From Herpetosiphon sp042688385 (lineage in GTDB: Bacteria; Chloroflexota; Chloroflexia; Chloroflexales; Herpetosiphonaceae): a stretch of 64,000 nt of DNA. The notes beneath the pieces are model-generated. The model did no database searches. It was not told the origin of the DNA and worked only from the letters and a program-made list of their open reading frames with translations. Positions 1 to 9,382 of this stretch are shown here, in pieces (position 1 is the first letter of the stretch; every line of letters starts with the position of its first letter). The stretch spans positions 124,001-188,000 of the forward strand of contig NZ_JBHUPY010000006.1 in assembly GCF_042688385.1 (NCBI RefSeq). Direction: 5' to 3'. The position numbers and the translations under genes are program-made.

Positions 1-24
1 TAATTATTATTGAATTGACATAAT

Positions 25-984
25 TCAATCGATTTGGCGTAGCGGCGTGCCAGCCAAAAAGGCCTGAATATCGGCAACTGCCTCGCCAAAATACGCCCGA
101 TAATTGCGTTGAGTGACGTAGCCCAAATGAGGCGTTGCCAGCACATTGGGCAAGCGGCGCAACGGATGATCGGCAGGCAACGGCTCTTGATCAAAAACAT
201 CTAAGCCTGCGCCAGCGATCCAGCCTTGTTCGAGGGCGCTGATTAACGCTGCTTGATCAACAATTGGCCCACGTGAGGTATTAATGAGATAGGCCGTGCG
301 GCGCATCTGCTGCAATTCAGCAGCACCGACTAAACCACGAGTGCGCTCGCTCAGCACAAGGTGAATCGAAACAATATCGCTTTCGGCGAGCAACTGTGCT
401 TTTGATTCAGCGCGTTGCACGCCAAGTGCTTGTGCATGTTCATCGCTGAGATTTTGGCTCCAAGCCAGTACGTTCATGCCAAAGGCTTGGGCAATCAGCG
501 CTACCTTGCTGCCAAGTTTGCCTAAACCCAACAAGCCCAGCGTTTGGCCAGCGAGATCCATGCCAATCGTGTGTTGCCACGGGCCATTGTTGCGAAACGC
601 CAAGTTTTCGGGCACGATTTGGCGCGCCAAGCCCAAAATGAGCGCCCACGTTATTTCGACTGGTGGCTCTGGGTAAGTGGCTGTGCCACAAACGATGATG
701 CCTTGGGCCTTGGCAGCAGCCAGATCAATCGAGGCGTTGCGCATCCCAGTCGTGACCAGCAGCTTAAGTTTTGGCAATTGAGCAAATAAATCGGCTTTGA
801 ACGGCGTGCGTTCACGCATAATCACCACAATCTCGCAATCGCCAATTGCCTGCACCAAGGCTGCTTGATCGCTAAAGTATTCTGCAAATACCCGCACCTC
901 AACCTGATCGGCGATGACTGACCAATCAGCCATGGTTAAAGCGACCTGCTGATAATCATCAAGAATTGCACATTGAAGTTTCAT
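25..984 (-). CDS. D-2-hydroxyacid dehydrogenase family protein (NAD-dependent)
   Basis: A 319-residue cytoplasmic oxidoreductase of the D-isomer-specific 2-hydroxyacid dehydrogenase family, which interconverts 2-oxoacids and D-2-hydroxyacids with NAD(P)H. The dinucleotide-binding loop GLGKLG is at about residues 153-158. The family's catalytic trio is present: Arg238 (in NTSRGP), Glu267 (in DQEPLP) and His286 (in TPHLGY). The ATG at 984 is preferred over the upstream in-frame one at 1020 because a GAAGGAG ribosome site lies about 10 bases before it and the protein then begins with the family-like MKLQCAILDDYQ. The substrate cannot be read from the sequence; phosphoglycerate, glyoxylate or other small oxoacids are possible. 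It stands alone, with no operon partner visible. Confidence 0.88.
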   Translation of the reverse strand: MKLQCAILDDYQQVALTMADWSVIADQVEVRVFAEYFSDQAALVQAIGDCEIVVIMRERTPFKADLFAQLPKLKLLVTTGMRNASIDLAAAKAQGIIVCGTATYPEPPVEITWALILGLARQIVPENLAFRNNGPWQHTIGMDLAGQTLGLLGLGKLGSKVALIAQAFGMNVLAWSQNLSDEHAQALGVQRAESKAQLLAESDIVSIHLVLSERTRGLVGAAELQQMRRTAYLINTSRGPIVDQAALISALEQGWIAGAGLDVFDQEPLPADHPLRRLPNVLATPHLGYVTQRNYRAYFGEAVADIQAFLAGTPLRQID

Positions 985-1167
985 TCGGGTTCGGCTCCTT
1001 CGTAAATGGCTGAATTGCAATGCTGCACAAGCATTGATCGCTAGATCACTTATTCTACGCCCAAACCAGCGATTGTTCGTACTGGCTGCATTGCCTAGCT
1101 ATTCTTTACAATCAGTTTTTGCTGCGCTAGCATACAAAGGTAACTAATTGCGTGAGGAGGTGCGTAG

Positions 1168-1734
1168 ATGCAACGCTGGATTCTGCGCTTGCTACTGGGA
1201 TTGAGCTGTTTGGTTGGCTGTCAAACTGCGCAGCCTGTTGCTCTATCGCCACAGCCCACGCCAACAACCCCAATTGATACAATTTATTTTTCTGAAACCC
1301 CATTTGAGGCTGCTCGATCAATTACCAGCATTGCAATTGTTTCATCGCCTGAAGCATTGGAACAATTGTTAAGTCAAACGACGATCAAAATTCTCTATCT
1401 TGATCAAACAAGCATTGATGCAGTTTCTCATGGGACATTGACCTTGCTGTATCAAAAAAGCGTTATGCTTGCCTCATTTGATACACCATTGAGCATGCTC
1501 GCTAAAAAATCAGGCCATCAGCAAACAATGCCTGATCTTGAACTAAGCGAACCAAGAGCCTATATTTCAGCCTTGGTTCAAATGAAAAATCGTACTTCTG
1601 GTACTAAGTACGAATATCATGATTTTTACTATGGCGATTTTATAGAAACCCATCGCTTGATACAGCTTCAATGGCGCATGAGTCGCTGTAACGCAAAGCT
1701 TGATCCTCCATCACAGTGTACTGAATTTCGCTAA
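1168..1734 (+). CDS. putative lipoprotein, unknown function
   Basis: A 188-residue protein with a lipoprotein signal: a short basic start (MQRWILR), a hydrophobic core and the lipobox LVGC, so the mature protein would be lipid-anchored at Cys18. A Pro/Thr-rich linker (about residues 22-36) follows, then a globular domain with two cysteines near the C-terminus. The ribosome site GAGGAGG is well placed before the ATG. I recognise no family. It is flanked by longer non-coding gaps, so it is probably monocistronic. Confidence 0.72.
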   Translation: MQRWILRLLLGLSCLVGCQTAQPVALSPQPTPTTPIDTIYFSETPFEAARSITSIAIVSSPEALEQLLSQTTIKILYLDQTSIDAVSHGTLTLLYQKSVMLASFDTPLSMLAKKSGHQQTMPDLELSEPRAYISALVQMKNRTSGTKYEYHDFYYGDFIETHRLIQLQWRMSRCNAKLDPPSQCTEFR

Positions 1735-1834
1735 AATGTAAGCCTAGAATTATTAAATCGATACGCTAAATACGTGGATTCTCGCACTTATTTTATTAAT
1801 CACGCAGCGCTACACGATTGATTCGGCACAGGTG

Positions 1835-1860
1835 TTGCCTGTCAAAGAGTATGCTATAAT
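1835..1860 (+). promoter_or_regulatory. putative extended -10 promoter for the glycan block
   Basis: A perfect TATAAT (1855-1860) is preceded by TG one base upstream (TGCTATAAT), the extended -10 form. A weak -35 (TTGCCT, 1835-1840) has a spacer of only 14, so the extended -10 probably carries recognition. It lies 35 bases before the methyltransferase start and is the best candidate promoter for the co-directional genes up to about 7.3 kb. Confidence 0.5.
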
Positions 1861-1895
1861 TCGCATTTTGTAGGTGTACTTTGGAAAGGGTAGGA

Positions 1896-3089
1896 ATGAC
1901 CATGATCCCTGTGCTTGAGCATTGGAATTCCGATGCCCTGCTTGCGATGCCCTTTGATCAATATCAGCGCTATCGGCTGAGTGCTGAAGCGATATTTTTA
2001 TTAAAACAAGCTGCTGGCGCAAGCGATCAGCGCTGGCGGATTCTTGATGTTGGCGGTTTTTTCCCGCCGCGCAATGGCGTGATGCCGTTGCAAGCTTTTT
2101 TTCCCGCCGATGAAACCTTGGTCGTGGATACTGCCGAGTATGTGGGTGCTGGCTATCAGCAGGCTGATGGCACCAAATTGCCCTTTGAGGATCAGTCGTT
2201 TGATATTGTGCTCAGTTGCGATACGCTTGAGCATATTCCGCTGGAAGGTCGCAATAGTTTTTTGGCCGAACTGCGGCGGGTGGCCAGCCGAGCGGTTTTT
2301 TTGGCAGCGCCGCATAATTTAACCAATGTAGCCACCGCCGAAGCGATGTTGCGCGATTATCTGAGCCAATTGCAGATGCATAATCCCATGCTCGATGAGC
2401 ATGTTGCATATGGCTTGCCCCAAGCGACCTTGGTTGAGGCTTGGCTCGCCGCTGAGCAGCTTGATTATCTGGCGTTTGAAAGCGGCTACTTGCCACATTG
2501 GCAATTGCTGATGGTGCTGAAACATTTATTGTTTCGCCAAAACCAACGCGATGCAATGCACGCCAATTTCGATGCGCTCTATAATCAACGCTTTTATGCC
2601 TACGACCAGCGCGGGCCTGGCTACCGCAAAATTTATCTAATTGCCACCAATGGTCAGCTGGATTCTAGCTTGCAAGCCTTGGTCGAGCGTTCACTCCAGC
2701 CAACGCCAACCGACCCAGCCAGCGATTTGTTGAGCATCGTTTTGCCTGTTTTGACCAGCACCGCCTACGATACTGTGCTGTTTCAGCAATCCCTCACAGC
2801 CCAACTTGCGCAATTCAAGCACGATCAGCAGGCCCAGAGCCAGCAACTAGCGCAGATGCAGCAACAACTTGCCCTGCAAGCAACTAGCTTTGATCAGATG
2901 CACGATTTAGAGCGGCGTTTGCTGGATGCATCGGTGTTGGCAGCACAGCTTGAGGCCGAAAAACGTGGCGTGCAAGCCCAACTTGAATATCTGCATTGGC
3001 AACATAGTTTGGTTCAACAGCAGCTTAATCGCTCGCTACCACAACGCATCACTGATCGTTTACGCCAGCTTTGGAGGAAATTTCGTTAA
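1896..3089 (+). CDS. class I SAM methyltransferase with C-terminal coiled coil
   Basis: About 397 residues. The N-terminal half is a Rossmann-type SAM-dependent methyltransferase: motif I is ILDVGGFF, the acidic ribose contact lies in LVVDTAEY, and motif IV is IVLSCDTLEHI followed by a post-I LRRV segment. The C-terminal third is a Gln-rich coiled coil ending in a basic amphipathic stretch (ITDRLRQLWRKFR). Start: an ATG at 1896 or 1902 follows GGAAAGGGTAGGA; the TTG at 1881 overlaps that ribosome site and is less likely. The stop overlaps the start of the next glycosyltransferase (TAATG), so the two are translationally coupled. From context I infer methylation of a sugar or glycan terminus; the acceptor is unknown. 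Confidence 0.8.
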   Translation: MTMIPVLEHWNSDALLAMPFDQYQRYRLSAEAIFLLKQAAGASDQRWRILDVGGFFPPRNGVMPLQAFFPADETLVVDTAEYVGAGYQQADGTKLPFEDQSFDIVLSCDTLEHIPLEGRNSFLAELRRVASRAVFLAAPHNLTNVATAEAMLRDYLSQLQMHNPMLDEHVAYGLPQATLVEAWLAAEQLDYLAFESGYLPHWQLLMVLKHLLFRQNQRDAMHANFDALYNQRFYAYDQRGPGYRKIYLIATNGQLDSSLQALVERSLQPTPTDPASDLLSIVLPVLTSTAYDTVLFQQSLTAQLAQFKHDQQAQSQQLAQMQQQLALQATSFDQMHDLERRLLDASVLAAQLEAEKRGVQAQLEYLHWQHSLVQQQLNRSLPQRITDRLRQLWRKFR

Positions 3090-5575
3090 TGAGTCAGCGT
3101 CAATTAAACGTCGTTTTCTGGAGCGGTTGTGGCGGCGAAACCCAGCGCTATCGCTGTCAGCATGCAATTGATCAATTAAAGCAACGCGGGCACAAGGCTC
3201 AATTGTTTAACCAGACCGATTCGGCGGTTATTTCAGCAATTGCGACCGCCGATCTGGTGATTGCCCATCGGCCCAAAGCCAGCCATTTTTGGGAAACCGT
3301 CAAGCAAGCGGCGGCAGGCAAGCCATTGGTCTATGAAACCGACGATCTGCTCTTTGACCCACGCTTGGTCGATTCGATGCCGATTGTCGCCGAAAGCACT
3401 GGCTTCGAACGTCAATTTTGGCGCGCTTATGTGCTGGGCAATGTGCCAGTTTTTGAGCAATGTCAGGCAGCGATTGTCAGCACAACTCCGCTTGCCGCGG
3501 CCGCAAAATCTTTTGATAAGCCTGTTTGGACGCATCGCAATGTGCTTGGCGACGATTGGCTGACTTGGTGCGAAGCTGCGTATCAAGCCCGCGCAGCTCA
3601 CGAGCATGTGACCATTGGCTATTTTAGCGGCACCTTTTCGCACGATGCCGACTTGCGCTTGATCGCGCCAAGTTTATTAAGCCTCTTGCAGCAAAACCCC
3701 AAGTTGCGGCTTGTTTTAGGTGGCAAAATTACCCTGCCTGAGGTTTTGGCTCCGGTTGCTGCCCAAATTGAGCAATTGCCGTTTGTGCCGCTGGAAGAAT
3801 TGCCAAGCCTGATGGCGCAGGCTGATATTATTTTGGCTCCCTTGGATGTGGAAAATGCCTTTACCCGTTGCCGGAGCGAATTAAAATATTTGGAAGCAGC
3901 AGCCTTACGCTTGCCAGTTGTGGCTAGCCCAATTCCCGCCTTTGTCGAAGCGATTAGCAATGGCGAAAATGGCTTTTTGGCCGCCACTGAAGCAGAATGG
4001 ACGAGCCATCTGCGTAGCTTGGTTGCCGATGCAGGTTTGCGCCAAAAGCTTGGCCAAGCTGCCTATGAACATGTGCAAAGCCACTATACGATTGCCGCCG
4101 CCGCCGAAGAATATGAGGCATTGCTGCTCACCATTATTCAACGCTTTGCAACCAATGTGCCTCAGCCAGCCAGCCAACCATTAATTAGCCAATTTCAGCG
4201 CGATTTGTATTTTACCGATCGCACGGTGCATATGATTACTGGCTGTGATATTGGCAATGCAGGCAATTATCGCTGTCGCCATCGCCAAGAACAACTCGAA
4301 TGGTTTGAGATGTATAGCGGCGTTACCAGCCTCTATAACGAGCCATTTAAGATTGCCGATAGCATTAAATTTGGCATCTTAATTTTGCATCGGGTGGCAC
4401 TCGATTCGAACATTGAAGCATTGATCAATGCCCATCAGGCGCTTGGCCATCCAGTTATTTTTGATACTGATGATTTGGTGTTTCGCACCGATTTGCTGCA
4501 CTATATCGATGCGATTAAAGATTGGCCCGCCGATGAAGTTGCGCTCTATCGCGATGGCGTTGAGCGCTATCGCAAAACGATGATGCTGTGTGATGCAGTG
4601 ATTGTTTCGACCGAACCGCTGGCCGAACAAGTGCGCGCCTTAGACCTCAATGCCTATGTAGTGCGCAATGCGCTGAGCCAAAACCAAATCAATTATGCTG
4701 CACCGATTGCTGCGCAACGCCAAGCCAAACCTGTAGCTCACGCGAATGATCCAGTCTTAATCGGCTATTTCAGCGGCACTGCAACCCATAATCGCGATTT
4801 TGAGCAAGTTGAAAGCGCGCTTTTGCATATTTTGGCCAAGCACGAGCATGTGCGCCTGCGGATTGTCGGGCCATTGCAATTATCGCCAGCTTTCGATGCA
4901 GTTGCTGCACGGATTGAGCGCCGCGATCTTGTGCCACTCGAACAATTGGCCGATGAGATTGCTGCGGTTGATTTTGCACTCGCGCCATTGGAACTTGATA
5001 ATCCATTTTGCCAATCCAAGAGCGAAGTCAAATATATGGAAGCAGGCTTGGTGGGCGTGCCCTTAATCGCTACGCCAATTGAAGCCTTCTCCCATGCGAT
5101 TACCCACGGGGTCAATGGCATGCTGGCGGCGAACGAAACAGAATGGATTGCAGCGCTTGAAGCAATGGTTACTGATCCCGAGTTGCGCCAACGCTTGGGC
5201 CGCGAAGCCTTGGCTGATGTGCATGAGCGCTACACGCCCAAGGCGCGCAGCCGCGAATTGCACAATGCCTTGATTCAAGTGTGGGTGATGTATGCCCGCC
5301 AAATGTCGTTGATCAAGAGCAATGCCTTGTTGCTCGGCGCAAATAAATCGTTATCGAATGGCACCGAAGTGTTGGTGATGCACATTGATGGCTTAATCAC
5401 CAGCAACCAAGATTTACATTATCGCGTTCAAGAGCTTGAGCGTGGCAATGCAGAAGCCAAAGCCTATGCCCACCAATTAGAAATTCAGCTGCAAAACATC
5501 GCCAATGGCGTATTAATGCAGTTGAGTGGCAAAGCCAAAGGGCTGCTCAAACGTCTTGTAAACCGTAAAGGATAG
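3089..5575 (+). CDS. tandem two-domain glycosyltransferase (GT4-like) with C-terminal coiled coil
   Basis: About 828 residues made of two homologous glycosyltransferase modules (about 1-360 and 375-745). Each has a TDDL motif (YETDDLLFD; FDTDDLVFR), an IGYFSGT...H.D loop, and a donor-binding segment of GT-B type (SELKYLEAAALRLPVVAS; SEVKYMEAGLVGVPLIAT) with the spaced acidic residues expected of GT4-like enzymes. A helical tail of about 80 residues ends in a basic segment (GLLKRLVNRKG). The ATG at 3089 overlaps the upstream stop and has GGAGGAAA 8-15 bases before it; the TTG at 3071 is rejected. Two domains in one chain could add two sugars or build an alternating repeat. Both keep their motifs, so neither looks dead. 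Inferred role: cytoplasmic-face synthesis of a surface polysaccharide or protein glycan. Confidence 0.85.
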   Translation: MSQRQLNVVFWSGCGGETQRYRCQHAIDQLKQRGHKAQLFNQTDSAVISAIATADLVIAHRPKASHFWETVKQAAAGKPLVYETDDLLFDPRLVDSMPIVAESTGFERQFWRAYVLGNVPVFEQCQAAIVSTTPLAAAAKSFDKPVWTHRNVLGDDWLTWCEAAYQARAAHEHVTIGYFSGTFSHDADLRLIAPSLLSLLQQNPKLRLVLGGKITLPEVLAPVAAQIEQLPFVPLEELPSLMAQADIILAPLDVENAFTRCRSELKYLEAAALRLPVVASPIPAFVEAISNGENGFLAATEAEWTSHLRSLVADAGLRQKLGQAAYEHVQSHYTIAAAAEEYEALLLTIIQRFATNVPQPASQPLISQFQRDLYFTDRTVHMITGCDIGNAGNYRCRHRQEQLEWFEMYSGVTSLYNEPFKIADSIKFGILILHRVALDSNIEALINAHQALGHPVIFDTDDLVFRTDLLHYIDAIKDWPADEVALYRDGVERYRKTMMLCDAVIVSTEPLAEQVRALDLNAYVVRNALSQNQINYAAPIAAQRQAKPVAHANDPVLIGYFSGTATHNRDFEQVESALLHILAKHEHVRLRIVGPLQLSPAFDAVAARIERRDLVPLEQLADEIAAVDFALAPLELDNPFCQSKSEVKYMEAGLVGVPLIATPIEAFSHAITHGVNGMLAANETEWIAALEAMVTDPELRQRLGREALADVHERYTPKARSRELHNALIQVWVMYARQMSLIKSNALLLGANKSLSNGTEVLVMHIDGLITSNQDLHYRVQELERGNAEAKAYAHQLEIQLQNIANGVLMQLSGKAKGLLKRLVNRKG

Positions 5576-5584
5576 AACCGAGTT

Positions 5585-7330
5585 ATGCAAGTTACTGAAC
5601 ATCCTCGCCTGCGAATCGCTTGGTTGCTGACCGCGCCAATTGTTGGTTCTGGTGGGTATACCAATATTTTTCGAATTATCAACCTCTTGGCGAGCTTTGG
5701 CCACGAGCAAATTATCTTTATGAATCCCAGCGATTACCCGACCGAGGCGCTGGATCGGCCTGAACATTTTGTGCAACGCTATTTTGGCGTGGTGCATGCG
5801 CCAATTTATTTTTGGCCGCAAGAAATTAAGGGCTTTGATATTGTTTTGGCAACCCAATGGACGACAACTCAAGGCTTTGAGATGTGCGATCCGGCGATTA
5901 CTCGTGCCTATTTCGTACAAGATTTCGAGCCATTTTTCTATGCCATGGGCGATGAATGGCTGAGCGCCGAGGCGACCTACAAACAAGGTTGGCCCTGTAT
6001 TACCTTGGGGCATTGGTTGGCCAAACATTTGCACGAGCAATATCAGGCCACAACCTTCCCATTTGATTTTGCGGTCGAGCACGAACGCTACTATCCACGG
6101 CCCAAGTTGTTGACCAAAAAACCGCGGGTTATTTTTTATGCGCGGCCATCAACGCCCCGCCGCTGTTTTGATTTGGGCATGCGCGCTTTGGCGATTGTCA
6201 AAGAGCAACGGCCTGATGTTGAAATTGTGCTCTTTGGCGATAAACATCTCAAGCATTTTTCAGCGCCGTTCAAATTTACCGCCATGGGCATTTTAAACCC
6301 AGAAGAATTGGCTGAGTTGTATGCTTCGGCCACCTTGGGCTTAGTCATTTCATCGACCAATCCTTCGTTGATGCCGCCTGAAATGATGGCCTCGGGCTGT
6401 CCAGTGGTCGATATTGATCTTGCGCCAAATCACTTTTTGGTGACCCACGGCAAAACCGGCTTGTTGGCGACTGCCGAGCCAAAACCACTAGCCCAAGCCT
6501 TGTTAAGCGTTTTGAGCGATGAGCCATTGCGCCAACGCTTGATCAAGGCAGGCCTTGAGCATGCCAAAACCTTGCGCTGGGAAAGCTCAGCCCGCGAGGT
6601 CGAAAAAGCCTTGGTTAAGCTGGTTACAACTGCTTCTGGCACGATTAACCAACGCTTGCTAACCGATCACGAACATTTGCAAGGTGATGGCGTGAGTGCC
6701 GCTTTGAACGCCGATTTTAACATCGGCCAGCGTTTGGTTTGCCAACATGATGGCGTTTGCGGCTTTGAAGTTGCCTTGGCGCAACCAGCCAGCGGCTCGT
6801 GGCGTTTACAAATTTACGATGCACTGATTAATCCAAATCGTAGCTTGGTTGATGTAGAATCAAGCAGCATTGATCAACAGTGGCTGCATTTTGATTTTCC
6901 GGCCTTGCCAGCCAGCCGCAATCAAGCCTTGCACTTTGTGGTGAGTTCTGCCAACGGCTCAAGCGTGCGCTTTGATTTTCGGGCTGCGGTTGGTGGCTCG
7001 TTGAGCTTCAACCATATGCCGCAACTTGGCCAGCTGTGTTGTCGTGTGTTGTATGCAGCTGCCTACGATACCCGTGAGCGTAGCGCCACGCCCGAGGTGG
7101 ACTTTTTGCGTGCCCAACAAGCGTTGGCAAATAGCGAATATATTTTATTGAGCGAATTTACCGAACGCCTGCATAATTTGATTGTGCCCAAGAAAACATG
7201 GCAAGAACGGAGCAAGAAAACCTTGCAATTAATTCGTTCTGGTAAGTTTAATCACCTTGCCCTCGAAGCCAAACAATATGGCCGCTGGATGTACGATCGG
7301 GCCAAAGCGCAATTTCGTAGTTGGCGCTAA
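5585..7330 (+). CDS. WsaF-like glycosyltransferase with accessory beta domain
   Basis: 581 residues. The N-terminus (LRIAWLLTAPIVGSGGYTNI, then a QDFEPFF segment) resembles the rhamnan/S-layer-glycan glycosyltransferase WsaF and its relatives. The C-terminal Rossmann half carries VIFYARP, the ILNPEELAELYASA segment and PEMMASGCPVVDID, the usual GT-B donor site with its conserved Glu. Residues about 355-480 are beta-rich, like a carbohydrate-binding or accessory domain, and the protein ends in a basic helix (YDRAKAQFRSWR). It starts 9 bases after the previous stop behind AAAGGATAG. Inferred to extend the same glycan as its neighbours; the sugar is unknown. Confidence 0.8.
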   Translation: MQVTEHPRLRIAWLLTAPIVGSGGYTNIFRIINLLASFGHEQIIFMNPSDYPTEALDRPEHFVQRYFGVVHAPIYFWPQEIKGFDIVLATQWTTTQGFEMCDPAITRAYFVQDFEPFFYAMGDEWLSAEATYKQGWPCITLGHWLAKHLHEQYQATTFPFDFAVEHERYYPRPKLLTKKPRVIFYARPSTPRRCFDLGMRALAIVKEQRPDVEIVLFGDKHLKHFSAPFKFTAMGILNPEELAELYASATLGLVISSTNPSLMPPEMMASGCPVVDIDLAPNHFLVTHGKTGLLATAEPKPLAQALLSVLSDEPLRQRLIKAGLEHAKTLRWESSAREVEKALVKLVTTASGTINQRLLTDHEHLQGDGVSAALNADFNIGQRLVCQHDGVCGFEVALAQPASGSWRLQIYDALINPNRSLVDVESSSIDQQWLHFDFPALPASRNQALHFVVSSANGSSVRFDFRAAVGGSLSFNHMPQLGQLCCRVLYAAAYDTRERSATPEVDFLRAQQALANSEYILLSEFTERLHNLIVPKKTWQERSKKTLQLIRSGKFNHLALEAKQYGRWMYDRAKAQFRSWR

Positions 7331-7332
7331 AG

Positions 7333-7368
7333 CATGGAGCAACGATCAACGGCGATCATTGCTCCATG
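7333..7368 (+). terminator. hairpin after the WsaF-like gene
   Basis: An inverted repeat CATGGAGCAACGATC / GATCATTGCTCCATG (one mismatch) sits directly after the stop at 7330. There is no clear T-run, so it may be a weak terminator or an mRNA-stabilising stem inside the glycan block. Confidence 0.45.
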
Positions 7369-7412
7369 AGCGCTATTTCGTTATCCGTCTATAGATTAAT
7401 GAGGAAGAGTGT

Positions 7413-9362
7413 ATGTCGCAATGGTTTAATCGTGCAGTATTGCTTAAGTTTGCGCCAATCTTCTTGGTTATGCTTGGCTATACTGCACGTTTATTGATCA
7501 TGCCTGTAACTGGACATAATGATGTGCTTTTTATGCCATGGCATGCGCATTTTGTTGCCCAAGGCCATTTCAATGTTTATGAGCACTTACTAAATACCTA
7601 TGGCGATAGCGTGATTAATATTCCGGTGTGGGCACCATATCCATATGGTTTTTATGCCTATACCGGGTTTTGGACAAAAATCTACGATTTGCTTGGCTTA
7701 ATTGATATTAGTAATTGGTCATCGACCTGGGCGCTTGCCAACCCAATGCGGGCCGTTTTTCTATTTAAATTGATCTATTTGCCATTTGATATATTAATTG
7801 GCTGGGGCTTGAAACGCTCTATTGGCATGAGTGCACTTATTATGTGGGCACTTTCACCAACTGCCTTATATATGCTGGCAATGGGCCAAAACGATGTCTA
7901 TGCGACCGCTTCGATGGTGCTTGGTACTGCTTTGGTTGGTCAAGCGCTGGCGGCAAGCGATCAAAAACTGCAATGGCGACGAGCGTGGCAAGCAATGCTT
8001 GTTTTAGGCATTGGTGCATCATTCAAGATGATTCCATTATTTTTAGTTGTACCATTAATTTTACTGCTTAATCTATCGTGGACGCGGCGCGCTATTCTGT
8101 TTGTGATTGGGATAGCGCCATTTGTGCTTCTATCACTGCCGTTTTTAAGCAGTAAAGCCTATATAACTGGCGTACTCTTTAACCCTGAAGGCACGCGGAT
8201 ATTTAACGAATCGAGCTTGCTTAGCGAGCCTGTATCATTCTTTTTATTTTCGTATAGTGCCTTGCTGATCTTTCTCTTGAATTATCGTCAAAAATGGGTC
8301 AGTGATTCTGCTTGGTGGGTTGCAGTAGCAGTTATGGCAATGTTCTTTTTGTGGATTCATATTCCAACGTATTGGCTCTATTGGTTTATTCCCTTTGCGA
8401 TTGTTATTGCGCTGCGTTTTGGCTATCGCTACATCAGCATTTGGTTTTTAGCAGAATTTCTATTTGTCATTCAGATATTTAGTAAAAGCCGTGATATTAA
8501 TATTGGCTTATCACGCTATTTAGTTAACGAATTGACCTTTATGCATCCGGTGCATGCATTATCGCTGCGCTCGCCATTACTGGCGCAAATATTTACCCGT
8601 TTTGAGGGATTTATCCAAAGCTTTCAATTGGCATTATTTGGCTTTGTGCTTGGTTTAGCAGTCTATTGTTTATATCGAGTTCGCCAAGCGCAACCATTGG
8701 AGCAAGCAAATTCTGGTTTACTGCGCTTATTGCCAATTCCCTTAGTTGTTAATATTGGGGTGATTATTGCAGCGATGTTGCTCACGCGCGGTATGGTTAT
8801 TCCAGCCCCAGCCTTTGCTGAAGCCCATTTATCAATCCAATTGAACCAAAATGCACCAATCGTTGCCCAAAAGTTTACTGGCTCTGAAACAGCATTAACG
8901 GGTTTTGCAGTGCAATTTAGAGAACCAAGTAACAATTATCCTAGCATTAACGGCTGTATTACCACAATTCAGGAAACACGTTGTGCTCCCTTGACTACAC
9001 CGAAAGGCGAGGTGTGGGAATATGTTGGCTATAACGTAATTTATCCACCAATGGCGACGTATAATCAACCATATACGCTTAGTTTGCAGCTCAGAGAGTT
9101 AAACCGCAAACTTGATTTGGGTTATCGCTCAAATAAAGAACAATTTAGCTATGGCGATGAGAAACTTGCTGGAATTTTACCATTTATGCCGATGCATGAA
9201 TTAAGTTTGAGCAAAGCGATGAGTCAATTAACCCAACATATTAAGAATGATTGGCTTTTTATTCCTATCTGGCTTGTGGTTTATGCAAGCGTTATGCTGT
9301 TTTGGTGGCGCATGTTGCGTTCTGAAGTTACCCAATCGCCAACAATTGCCGCCGAAATTTAA
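7413..9362 (+). CDS. polytopic membrane protein, GT-C-type glycosyltransferase candidate
   Basis: 649 residues with about ten hydrophobic segments in the first 460, then an extracytoplasmic domain of about 150 residues (480-610) with two cysteines, and a final membrane helix. An acidic residue in the first outer loop (GHNDVLFMPWHAHFV) and the following YPYGFYAYTGF region fit a GT-C enzyme that uses a lipid-linked sugar, but no signature is decisive. The ribosome site GAGGAAGAG precedes the ATG. A second, broken copy of this gene lies at 10449-12406, so the family is duplicated here. This copy is visibly more AT-rich than its paralogue, a hint of different origin or age. Inferred role: transfer of a lipid-carried sugar outside the membrane. 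Confidence 0.72.
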   Translation: MSQWFNRAVLLKFAPIFLVMLGYTARLLIMPVTGHNDVLFMPWHAHFVAQGHFNVYEHLLNTYGDSVINIPVWAPYPYGFYAYTGFWTKIYDLLGLIDISNWSSTWALANPMRAVFLFKLIYLPFDILIGWGLKRSIGMSALIMWALSPTALYMLAMGQNDVYATASMVLGTALVGQALAASDQKLQWRRAWQAMLVLGIGASFKMIPLFLVVPLILLLNLSWTRRAILFVIGIAPFVLLSLPFLSSKAYITGVLFNPEGTRIFNESSLLSEPVSFFLFSYSALLIFLLNYRQKWVSDSAWWVAVAVMAMFFLWIHIPTYWLYWFIPFAIVIALRFGYRYISIWFLAEFLFVIQIFSKSRDINIGLSRYLVNELTFMHPVHALSLRSPLLAQIFTRFEGFIQSFQLALFGFVLGLAVYCLYRVRQAQPLEQANSGLLRLLPIPLVVNIGVIIAAMLLTRGMVIPAPAFAEAHLSIQLNQNAPIVAQKFTGSETALTGFAVQFREPSNNYPSINGCITTIQETRCAPLTTPKGEVWEYVGYNVIYPPMATYNQPYTLSLQLRELNRKLDLGYRSNKEQFSYGDEKLAGILPFMPMHELSLSKAMSQLTQHIKNDWLFIPIWLVVYASVMLFWWRMLRSEVTQSPTIAAEI

Positions 9363-9382
9363 TTTATAAGGGATGATCTGCC

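Noticed and set aside
5513..6082. 189-codon open frame on the minus strand inside the WsaF-like gene
   Set aside because: It lies antisense to a well-supported glycosyltransferase, has no ribosome site or recognisable domain, and such shadows are common in this codon usage.
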